Shown here piece by piece: positions 11,317-20,628 of a DNA stretch of 32,514 nucleotides; positions within the stretch are counted from its first letter, which is position 1; each line of letters opens with the position of its first letter. Source of the DNA: Pleurotus ostreatus/Saccharomyces cerevisiae fusant (lineage: Eukaryota > Opisthokonta); contig JAMQCK010000268.1 of NCBI GenBank assembly GCA_024196135.1, positions 1 to 32,514 of the forward strand, in the 5' to 3' direction. The notes beneath the pieces are model-generated. The model ran no database searches and had not been told where the DNA came from. It saw only the letters and a list, made by a program, of their open reading frames with translations. The position numbers and the translations under genes are program-made.

Positions 11317-11368
11317 CGCTCGGGCCTACTGTGGACGCTCGGGCCTACTATGCACACTCGAGCCTACT
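11317..11368. repeat. Three 19-nt direct repeats
   Basis: Copies of CGCTCGGGCCTACT begin at 11317 and 11336, and a variant, CACTCGAGCCTACT, at 11355, giving an exact 19-nt period. They lie about 300 nt upstream of the SDR2 start codon and could be local slippage or a repeated binding site. Confidence 0.65.
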
Positions 11369-11603
11369 GTGCACCAGTGGGACGACGTCCTTCCATCCGA
11401 CGGGGCTACATGTGCGGCGGAGATCTGGAGTTGCAAAGTTTTCGACGTCAAGGTCAACATCGCCAGCGAAGCAGGAGATCCCAAGCGTGTATACGATGTC
11501 CATTACGATACAGTAGTAGAGTCCGCAAAAAGTCCTATGATATCTCTCGTTCATTCAGCCGCTCCTCTGCCATTCAGCGAGTACTTACCTGTACTATGCT
11601 ACA

Positions 11604-11692
11604 CCAGCAGCTCGTCGATATGTTACACTGCGGCAGCTCGTCTTATGCTACCAGCAGCTCGTCGATTTGCTACAGTGCGGCTGCTCGAGCTC
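11604..11692. repeat. Two 47-nt imperfect direct repeats
   Basis: Units starting CCAGCAGCTCGTCGAT at 11604 and 11651 are followed by similar TGYTACASTGCGGC sequence. The 47-nt period points to a recent local duplication just beyond the 3' end of SDR3. Confidence 0.65.
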
Positions 11693-11715
11693 CACGAAGG
11701 TATCCTACTGCCCCT

Positions 11716-12746
11716 TCACCAAGGCAGCTTACTCCCATTGAAGCTCCAGAAGTGCCCATTATGCGTCTCGCGCGTCGCCTTGTCGACAAGCTTCAGGATG
11801 CCCGTCGCGCTTTCCTCGGCCGTGATGTGTGGTAGGTGGCGAATGCCCTCTTCGTTAGGTATGAAGGAGGCTGAGAGAGAATTAGCAGGGAAGACCAACA
11901 GCGGGCTGCAGAAGGACTCACTGCCAGCGGTATTGACGACATCGCCGCACACGGGGAAGAAGACTGCGAACAGAACGTCAGTGCCTCCTGGGCCATATCC
12001 TCCATCGTCGCTCGCGCGCACCCAAGTCTGGATAATCATCATGCACGGCGCGCCAATTCAACACAACATCGGGCATCTCCACGACGTCCGCATCGAGGAA
12101 ATTGTATATCCTTGTCCCCAGCGCGGCTTCGTCGTAGTTGGCGACTATGACGAACTTGGGCTTCGCGGGAGGCGTCCATTTGAGGAGGTCGTAGGCTTCG
12201 CGGAGGAGGATGATCGGTTCGACGGCGTCGAGCTAGAGGCGGTCGTGAGCCGATAATCACTGAAGGAAAGGGGTGAGGGAACTTCATAAGGTGCATTATC
12301 TCGACCTTTGGGTGCTTCTGAGGGAGGGGTAGGTGGTCAGCGACGCGTCCATAGCTCTCGGGAATGGCACTACACACCTGCGTTCGCGATAACTACGTCC
12401 AGCCTCCCGGCGGACCTCCGGATATCGTTCACAGTCTTGATGTTGGAATCGCGGTCGCCGGGGATGAAGGTTATGAGCTGTACTTTCTTGGGAAAGCGGC
12501 CGGCGAGAGTAAGGAGATCGGAGGACTCTGAGGGGTTGCGCGCGCCGGCGAACACGATGGTGTCATCGCGCAAAGCGAGAATGCGGGTGAGGACGATGCC
12601 TAGCGGAACGGAGCGCGTCAGATCAGGTTCTCATGCGAGGAATGACTTGAGGAGCTGAAGATGAGGAGACAGCGAGACGTACCTAGCCTGCAGTTCGCGC
12701 CGGTGACGAGGTAGACTGTCGATGGCGTGGCGACTCGTCTGGCCAT
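11716..12746 (-). CDS. SDR-like protein, copy 3, catalytic residues lost (SDR3)
   Basis: Third tandem SDR paralog, 242 aa, apparently a pseudoenzyme. Exons: 12746-12683, 12599-12378, 12317-12283, 12232-12022, 11963-11922, 11870-11716. All joins keep frame and no stop interrupts it. The 222-nt second exon and the 42-nt fifth exon match SDR2 exactly. The third exon (35 rather than 65 nt) and its GTTCCC donor are the weakest part of the model. The cofactor motif is TGANCRLG, with the central glycine replaced by arginine. Aligned without gaps from KF to PDL/PDI over 45 residues, the catalytic serine is Ala138/Asn139, the tyrosine is Asp156 and the lysine is Met160. ANAG and the C-terminal ESATGIL helix survive. 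It could be a regulatory or binding subunit, or a young pseudogene that still has an open frame. Confidence 0.7.
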
Positions 12747-13442
12747 GGTGGGGGAGGCAAAGAAGCGCATATTGGATGTGCAGGACGCTGACGGCGCGGA
12801 CATCGACTCGTCGATGACGCCAGAGCGCGGCACTCCAAGGCACCACCGGCTTCGCTATACATCCTTACTTACAGATCTATGAGAGCTCGAAAGGCTGCTT
12901 GGTTTGAAGGGAGCGAGGGCCAGAGCGCACGATCGACTGTCATTCGGCGCACGTATCCTGGAGTGCATGATTGGGGAGGAGGGAAGGAAGCACAACTTGT
13001 CTTCGATATATTCTCGACGTTCAAATTCATTCTGAACAGAAGCGGCGCCCAGACGGACTGAAGTGCATGCTGTAGAGGCCTTCTATTCGAATGAAAACAA
13101 GCATGGATGATGGTGAGAGCCAAGGACTTACGGCCGTGAAGCGCTTGAGGGCAGGGCGGCGGCCCGCCCCCCGAAGCGTCGGCGAAGGCGCATCAAACTC
13201 GTGTTCCCGACCTTGACTCACCATCGCTCATTGCTCAAGGCGCGCCGCAGAAGATGCATACCTCGACCTCGACAGTCCTCTCTAACGACTAAAGGAGCCC
13301 CGCCGACGAACGCGCGCAGAAGTTTGCGAGCAGGTCTTGAAAGAAGTTTGTGCCCAAGTTCAACTTGAGGTGCGTGATCCATTCCAGACAACATACTCCA
13401 GAGAGATAATGTACAGTTCGTAGGGGCCTTTTATTCCTTCAC
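12747..13442. other. Intergenic, no gene seen
   Basis: About 700 nt between the SDR3 start and the FunK1-2 stop. It must contain the SDR3 promoter and the kinase 3' UTR. Short frames of 60-84 aa have no family features. Confidence 0.5.
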
Positions 13443-16163
13443 CTATCGCCAGGGCGACCGTACATTGGCCTGGACGCGCGACGTCGACACCATCTCCAAC
13501 TTTGTCGTCCCATCCGACATCTCCTTCCCATTCTCCCCCGGCGCGGCATAAATTTTGATCGTCGACAACACCGAGCAGGGTCGTTTTGCTTCGAGTGAGT
13601 CCTCTGGCTCGTCGCCAGCCTTGCGCTTCATCGCCGATGAGGCGGAGCGGCTTGTGTGCACGGTCTGATCAGCCTCCTGCACTTCACGGGCGCCATCGCC
13701 ATTCACGATGGACTGGTAGTCTTCTGCATTGGCGGAGATCGTAGCGTGGCCGGTGGAGTCCGCGGGCTTCTCTACCAACGCCGCCGAGTCTTCCTCCTGA
13801 GCGCTCTTCGGTGCGACCTCCGTTGTCGACGCGGAAGCCAGCTCCGGCACCTGGATTGTAGCCGCACACTTCCTGCTCAGCGCATCCAGATCCAGGTCCC
13901 CGAGCCGCACCAACGAGTTGCCCAGCGTCTCATAATACCTGCTAATCGCCGCCAGCCCCTCCTCGATCTCCTGATAAATCCACGAGCGGAAGCACTTCAG
14001 CGGCAGGCGCTTATGCGCGACCTCCTCCCGCGGCACGCCCGCCTCGAGCTCCTCGTCGATCACCGACCTCTGCGCATGGCGGTACGCCTTCGCCATCGCG
14101 TAGATCAGATCGACGAGGTGCGGGACGGGCGAGCGTGATCCGTACGCGCGCACGAGCGTCGCGCGCAGCATTTCGCACTCCGCGGGGTCGCCCTGCATCA
14201 GGCGCGTGCGCGTCTCACAGCCGGTGTACGTGGTGAAGATCAGGTCGCGGTAGGCGAGCTGGTAGCGGAGCGAGGCGATGAGGGGTGCGCTGGGGCTGTT
14301 GCCAATGAGGAGTCCGTCGGCGCGCTTCGTGATGTAGTCGAGGGCCATCCAAACAGTGGGCTCGAGGTCGTTGTAAGGGGTGTGGTTGTAGTGGTTGAGG
14401 GCGAGGAGCGAAGGGGATGCGTCGGGCGGGCAGAAGAGGTGTCTGCCGGCTTGTGCCTCGATGGCCATGTAGTAGTCGGTGCCCTGCAGATGATGGTGAG
14501 TGGGTTGGTAGAGAGGACGTGTCGGGTGATCTTACCGTATAACAATCCCAGGGCCCAAGGTCGTCATAGAACTGCATCGACTCCAAGTCGGTGATCTTCA
14601 CGACGCATTCGTGGATGCTCGCGTCTTCGTGGTCCGGCAGCTGCACAAGGAAGTTGCCAGGGCTAGGATCACGATGCACGGCCCCGATGCGCTTCCACCA
14701 CGACAAGACTACAGCAAACATCAGCTCAGCCCACAGATAGCACCGACAGCCAACGCACTCTCCGCAACCTTCGACAGCGCGAAGAACTGCACGCTCGGGT
14801 CCTCCAGCTTGTACAGGTCCACGCAGACCTCCTTGTACACCGTCACGCTCCGCCGGCGCCGCTTGAAGTACACCTCCACGCCCTCCGGCACCTCGTTCTG
14901 CTCCGCCAGCGCCATCGGCCCATCCGCCATGATCGTCACGAGCGACTTCCTCATCGCTCGTAGCTCCTCCGGGCTCTGGGCCACCCTCTTCATCGCCCTG
15001 CGCACGTTCGCCTGGAGCTCCCACTCCCGCGGCCGGTCCTCCAGCTGCGCGAAGTCCTTGAGGGCGTGGAACGGGGCGCCCTCGGGGACGGAGCGGCCGT
15101 CCTGCCAGTGCTTCGCGGGCTGCACGCACCAGACGACTACGCCGCTATCGTGGAGGGCAGGGGGAGCCTCGTGCGGAGGTTCCGAGAGCACGTCGACCGT
15201 TTGGTAGATGATGCACCGGTGGTCGTTGGGGTTGGGCTTGACGACGTATTGGTATTGGAGGCGGTCCTCGCGATCGAGGACGCGGGCGACGTGGTCGTCC
15301 AGGCCGAGCTGCCTGTCCGTGGCGTAGGTGGAGAAGAGGATGAATTGGATGAGCTCGGCGGGGTTCTGTCGAGGCATTGTGAGTGAGCGAATGTTGGTGC
15401 GATGGGTCTATGGCACACACCTTGTTGACGTCGAAGGGATCAGAGACGACGGAGAAGGAGCGCGAGTGGTACCAGAGGCGCGCGGCGGTGTCCTCCATGG
15501 TGATGGAAACGTGGAATGCACGACGGCGGTCGGTGGAGAGGATATGGCTCGCAGCGCCGATGGTATTGTACTCGTTCTACAAGCGACGCGTCAGCCTCCC
15601 CGATCACAAGAAATCGCACACAGCCCACACACCTGCATCCTCGTCCTCTTCGAGCTCCTCCGCTCCCAGCGCGCCGTGATGCCCACATCCGCAGCGCGCA
15701 CCCAGAGCGCTTTCCTATCGCTGGGGTCGCCGATGTGCATCTCATACGCACATCCCGGCTTCTTCCCCCTCTTGCTCGGGATCGCGAGCTCGGTCCACCC
15801 ATCGACCGCAAAGCTCTGCTCGATCTCCAGGTTCTCGGCGAACGTCTCGCTCCCGTGGGCGCACTCAAACGTCGCGCGTCTTTTTTCCATGCCCGAGCTC
15901 GCGCCGAGCACGGTCGCAGCGGCCTTGACGACATCGGCGAAGACGCGCTGCATGGGGTTCCAGATGTGCGCGCGATGGACGTCGCTCGCGTATGCTTTGG
16001 CGCCGGGGAAGTCGCGCCAGTGGTCCTGCTGGTAAATTTCCTCCTCGATCAGATGTTGCACGAGGTGCTGCATATCCTCTTCCCCGACGCGCCCCCAGCC
16101 CTCGAGGTAGGTCTTGTAGAAATCGGCCATCGAGACGTTGATGATGTTCGTAGGAGTGGCCAT
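13443..16163 (-). CDS. FunK1-type fungal protein kinase 2
   Basis: Paralog of the kinase at 1960-4779, 835 aa. Exons: 16163-15633, 15576-15421, 15365-14759, 14708-14536, 14483-13443. It has four introns at the same places and phases as kinase 1, including a second exon of exactly 156 nt in both. The catalytic loop is HRDPSPGN (443-450), with the usual Ile/Leu after HRD replaced by Pro, and the DFG position is DLE (472-474). The C-lobe begins GTDYYMAIE. The C-terminal tail ends with a basic pair, MKRKAG...KRPC, matching the nuclear-import-like motif of kinase 1, but lacks the 15-residue repeats. The N-lobe lysine was not confidently located, so activity is uncertain. The family is known mainly from mushrooms and its substrates are largely unknown. 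Confidence 0.87.
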
Positions 16164-16992
16164 GGCTGGAATTTTCGTGGAGTGGCGAACGTGTTTTTCG
16201 ATGCGGCGAGCGTGTGGCTGTTGATGTAGGTCTGGTGTGTATGGATGTGTGCGACAACGAGGAACGGCGGTCCCAGGTGTGTCGACAAAGACGCGATGGA
16301 TGGTCGTTTGGTGAACGCCACAGGAAACTGAACAGACAAGTCAACCACGGGAGATGCCGAGGCGCCTCCCACGCAACTGGATTACGTTCCGATGCAAGAC
16401 CCGTGGCCATGCCCAACATTTCGTTCATGGGTCTAGTGAGGGAAAATAGACCGAGGCGAGTGCAAAAGAACTTGTCGAGCTCCCAGACCACCGCCGTTGC
16501 ACTGAACGAGACATCTACCTATTTCACCATGCTGTCCGTACTATATAACAATCCGAAAACACCACTTCAGTGTCATTACCATTCTTCGAAGCTAGTTGGC
16601 AGTGTGGATCTTGAGTTCATACGGCGCGCAGTCGAGAGGAAGCAGAAGACCAGCCAATGCATTGAGAGCGATACACGAGAAAGCGATACAAGGGAAAGAA
16701 AAACACTATTTCTACTGAAAATTCTACTGCTACAGAAGATATGCAAGGGGCGATGCCTATATGACAGCGTTAGCGAAGAACAACACACAACATTAGTACG
16801 AGAAAGCAAGAGAAAAAAAACAACAACAGGTCAATATGCTACAATGCGACGTATCCGTTGCGGTGAGCGAATCAGAACAAGTGAGGAGAACAGGAGAACA
16901 ATGTGTAGATAGGAGATAGGACAACGAGATGATAGGGGACTGGGAAATTGAGACGGGTATATAGTACTGAGATGGCTTCCGAATCGAGAGCT
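16164..16992. other. Intergenic: FunK1-2 promoter and OrfA 3' flank
   Basis: About 830 nt. The part near 16800-16830 is rich in A runs on the plus strand. A 232-codon plus-strand frame crosses it, but its start is a non-ATG codon and its composition is not coding-like. A small direct duplication (GAGAGCGATACACGA, then GAAAGCGATACAAGG) lies near 16667-16695. No gene supported. Confidence 0.5.
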
Positions 16993-19943
16993 CTATGTGG
17001 CGCGAGAGCTGGGCGCAACCGACGAGCGGCGGGAGGAGGGGAGCGTTTCTTCCTCTGGCTCGAGCTTGACGACCAGCTGGTCGTCCTCTGGCTCGACTTT
17101 GATGATGGCAGATTCGTTCTCGTCCTGCTCCGGTTCGTCCTCGTCCTGCTCCACTTCGTCCTCGTCCTGCTCCACTTCGTCTTCGTCCTGCTCCTCTTCC
17201 CGCCCCTCAGCCGCATCAGCCCGGAAGACGTGCGCCCCCAATCGGCGCCTCATGGCGTGGGGGGCGACAGAGAACATGGAGGGCGCGAAGGGGCGAGGGC
17301 GGATGCGGGACGATGATGACTCCGCGGGGGAGGGCGAGCGCTGTGAGAATGCGGAGGGCGAGCGCTGCGAGGAGGCAGACGCGGGCCGCGCATACGGGGA
17401 CGCGAGGCGAGGGGAGGTGCGTGGGGACGCACGTCGGGGCGAAGAGCGCGGGGAAGCACGTTGGGGCGAGGTACGAGGGGAAGCGGAAGCGTGCGCCGAG
17501 CGCGAGGGCGCAGGAACTGGCGTCTCCGATGTGCGTGGGGCGGGGCCCTCGGCGGGCGAAGGGTGCGGAGCGGCAGGGAGATTGGGAGTCGGGTGTGAGG
17601 ACGCGGGAGCGGGCGAGCGCTGTAACGGGGTAGTGGTTTCGACCGGTGTGGTGGTCTCGACTTGGGTGGCGGCTTGGACTGGGGTGGCGGCTTGGACTGG
17701 GGTGGCGGCTTGGACTGGGGTGGTCACAGTGGCCTCGACGGGGGTAGAGGCCTCGACGAGGACGTTAGCCTGGACGGGGGTGGTAACCTCAAACTCGTCG
17801 TCGGCGTCGACGAACTCATCGACGTAGTCCAGGTCATCTTCGAAGTCGACGGCGTCCTCGGGGGTGAGCTCCTCGACTTGGGTGAAGCCACCGACGACGG
17901 TGTTCTGCTCGACGACGGTGTTATGCTCGACGATGGTGACGTCCTCGACTGTGGTGTTGGGCCCGCCAGGCGTGACGACCTCATCCTCCGACGCCGACTC
18001 GTCGACCTGCTCGATCTCCGGAACAAGCCCATTCGTCTGAAGCTGCCGCGCCATGGAGCGGTTGGCACGCAGGAGGTCCTGCTCCCTCTCCTGATAGCCC
18101 TGTTCCTTCTCCCGGAAGTCTGCCTCCACCTTCCTTACCCCGCCTTCCATGCCGGCCATCACCGCCTCGAGCTGGAGCGCCGTTCTCTGTTCGTGTGCTC
18201 GACACTGTTCCCGAATTCTGTCCTCGGAGCTCTGTTCGAGCTCGCGTATCCTGGCCTCATTTGCACGCGCCTTCCTCGACGCCTCCTCCCTCTCCTCCTC
18301 CCTCTCCCGCTCGATCGTATCGATCCGCAACCGCCTGGACTCGGCAAGCTCCTCGGCATCGGCCTGCTTCCGCGTCGCCGACTGCACCTCTATCTGGCCC
18401 GCCTCGTACCGCTCCTGCCAGTACCTGCTCCGCTGCGCCTCCCGGATGTAGAGCTCTCGGAAGGGGCACTCCGGCCCGTGGCCCTGAATGACCTCCGGGA
18501 CGACCGGGAGCGCGCGGCTCCAATCGTCGACGGCGTGCCGGATGTCGTGCTGCAGTCTTTCGACGAGGTGGCTGCATGACGCGCCGCATCGCGGATAGGC
18601 GGTCGAGGCGGATGCGGCGGGCTCGGTGTCCCTGATCGGGGGCAGGAGGTAGTCCTCGACGGGCCGCTGGGGTGGGTGCTCAGCACGCGGCGGATACCCG
18701 TGGTGCTCGGGGCGCGGCTGGTACATGGAGTGCTCGGGACGTGGCGAACGGGGAGGGGGAGGGATCCAGTGGGCGGGGCCGAGGGGTGGGAGCTGAGACG
18801 TCGAAGCCTGAGGGGGACTCTGTGGGGTATAGTGCGACGGCTCGTGGTACGACGGACCCGGGTGCGGCGCGTAGGACGTCGAGGCCGGCGCGTGAGACGT
18901 CGAAGCAGGCGCGTAGGACGTCGAAGCTTGCGGCTGCTCGGCGTGCGAGGGGCCCGCAGCCCGCAGGGCACGCCAGTGAGGCACCTGGTCCCACAGCCTC
19001 TGCGACGAAGGCGAAGGGTAGAACGGTGTGTACGGCGCGTTCGACGGGACTATGCCGTGTCGCGCGCTCGACGGGACAATGCCGCGTTCCGCGCTCGATG
19101 GGACGACTCTGTGTCGTGGTGCCGACGCCTCGACGCGCCGCACGCCGGGTATCGTGCGTGGAGAGACAGGGTCCTCCAGGACGAGGGCGCGAGACGGTTG
19201 ATCATCCGTGAACGGGTTGCGGAAGGCGAGCCGAGGGGTGAGAGTCGCAGGGGGCGCTGGAGGAAGGTCGCGGGGCGCTGGAGAGGGGTTGCGATAGGCG
19301 AACCGGTTAGAGCTCGACGAAGGGCTGCGAGGCGCCGACGGGTAGTATGGATCTTGGTGCTGGGTATACAAGTCGGGCTCCTCAGAATATATGGCGGGCA
19401 CGTTGTGATCATCATCAGGCGCGTCGGCCTGGGGCTCATCGTTGGGGTAGCGCAGGACGCCGTGCTCGGGGTCGGCGGTGTAAGTGAACTCGTGCGAGGG
19501 CGGGGACGGCAGGCGGGCTGTGGACATGACCATGAGCGACGATCAGCGGCAGGACGGTCGAGAGACTCACCTTGGGTGGAGGCGCCGAGGCTGTGGTGAG
19601 GGGTGTTGAGGCCTAGCGCATTGTCCGGGGACAAGGGAGGCAGAGGGGTACGGTGATGGCGACGAGTGGAAGGTGGAGTGTGGCGCGGGCTACGACTCCT
19701 AGTGACACCTGCAAGGGACTTAGTTGAAATGTTCATGAGCGAGGATCGTCACGTACGACGAGAGATGAGCCGGGGAGGCAGGGCTGGGCGATCGGAAGGA
19801 CCAGCGCCTGCGCTGTCCTGACGAGGGGAGGGGGAGCGCCGCTTAAGCGACGGGGAGTCTGGGGAGTGCTCGCTGGCCGGCGACCTCGAGCGCTTCCTCG
19901 AGGGCGATCCGGATGATTCGCGGCTAGAACTCGAGTTCGCCAT
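16993..19943 (-). CDS. OrfA: orphan disordered coiled-coil protein
   Basis: Not a recognised family; 949 aa. Exons: 19943-19757, 19708-19571, 19517-16993; introns are 48 and 53 nt, both phase 1. Exon 1 encodes a basic Ser/Arg-rich head (SPSRKRSRSP, then LKRRSPSP) resembling nuclear-localisation or SR-type sequence. A long Pro/Ser/Tyr-rich disordered region follows, with ASTSYAP-type repeats. A charged coiled coil lies at about residues 468-603, then Thr/Val/Gln repeats (TPVQAA, about 705-740), an SP/RTSP-rich basic region, an acidic EQDEDEV repeat, and a tail with two SUMO-type motifs (IKVEPEDD and VKLEPEEE). No membrane segment or enzyme motif is visible. OrfC has the same exon plan and domain order. 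The likely setting is nuclear, perhaps a scaffold or chromatin/RNA factor; this is inference. Confidence 0.75.
17119..17202 (-). repeat. 21-nt tandem repeats encoding EQDEDEV/P
   Basis: About four imperfect 21-nt units inside OrfA (CTCGTCCTGCTCCACTTCGTC on the plus strand) encode the acidic heptad-like repeat near the C-terminus. Copy number is likely to vary among strains. Confidence 0.75.
17655..17725 (-). repeat. 18-nt tandem repeats encoding TPVQAA
   Basis: Three near-identical 18-nt units (about 17664, 17682 and 17700), with degenerate flanking copies inside OrfA, encode TPVQAA/TPVETT repeats. Confidence 0.75.
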
Positions 19944-20628
19944 CGCGTCTAGTGCGGCAGTTGTGAAGGGAAGATGTCAAGAGGTATATCTGACGTGACG
20001 ATGGGCAGGCGATGCACTAAATGAACCCGACGCTGTCCACTGAATGAACTGAATGAAGTCCGCGGCAGACGGGGGCGGGGGAAGAGGGGAGTTGACGTAG
20101 CAGCCCAGCACGAGGAATTCATTTTATATGCCCACGATCTCCCCGGCAACGGTCGCCCATTGTTCCTCCGAAATAACAATGAGCGGCGGAACCAACCATT
20201 GTCCGGATCGGGCGAACAATAAGTGTGGCGTGACACGTCCCGATTAGGTAGTGCTTGTGCCCTAATCCGGACAAATGCCTTATTGTCTTTCGACATCACC
20301 TTCCGGTGGCGTCGTTGTACTTTCCGTTGTGTGGCGCAGGATGGTCACTGCGGGGATGTGATACGAGGTTGGTTCCCCGCCAAATTCCATTGTACTTTCA
20401 AAGTAAATCAAAGTAAAGGCAGTAAAGCAAGGAAAGTGAAGTCAAAATGCTCCAGCCGGGGAGATGCGAGAAATCTACAACTACGGAAGACTACACTACT
20501 GAAGATAAGAATACAGGTGATGAGAAAAATGTGAGTACGATACGTGGTCGTGGTTATGAGTGTTAGTACGTATACGGTCAATAAGTGAGATAAGGTGAGC
20601 AGCGACGATTCCAAGTTCCTTGAGGGCC
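19944..20628. promoter_or_regulatory. OrfA upstream region
   Basis: Reading toward OrfA (minus strand): an AAAGACAAT element at 20290-20282, an inverted pair of ATCCGGACAA-type sites (20199-20208 and 20265-20274), five ATTGT/ACAAT motifs within 20159-20290, and a TATAAAAT box (complement of 20121-20129) about 180 nt before the ATG. The 20200-20291 part is similar to the upstream region of OrfC. The rest, toward 20628, is OrfB 3' flank. Confidence 0.55.

Larger units (their letters stand above)
11014..11715. other. Intergenic between SDR2 and SDR3, with short tandem repeats
   Basis: About 700 nt containing the SDR2 promoter side, the SDR3 3' flank and two local direct-repeat clusters (listed separately). 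Long plus-strand frames across 11190-12256 run antisense through SDR3 and are not supported as genes. Confidence 0.5.

Noticed and set aside
11369..12256. 295-codon plus-strand frame across SDR3
   Set aside because: Antisense to SDR3 exons whose homology to SDR2 is clear.
12866..13240. Possible short gene or 5' exon between SDR3 and FunK1-2
   Set aside because: ATGGTGAGTC could be a start next to a splice donor, but no downstream acceptor leads to a recognisable exon.
14760..15129. Gly/Ala/Arg-rich minus-strand frame overlapping FunK1-2 exon 3
   Set aside because: Wrong frame of a high-GC exon; the kinase frame carries the conserved motifs.
16214..16912. 232-codon plus-strand frame
   Set aside because: Starts at a non-ATG codon, with no family motif and non-coding composition; lies in the promoter region of FunK1-2.
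17662..19599. Long plus-strand frames of about 305 codons opposite OrfA
   Set aside because: Products of repetitive, GC-rich antisense sequence; OrfA has better splice and start support and a paralog with the same plan.
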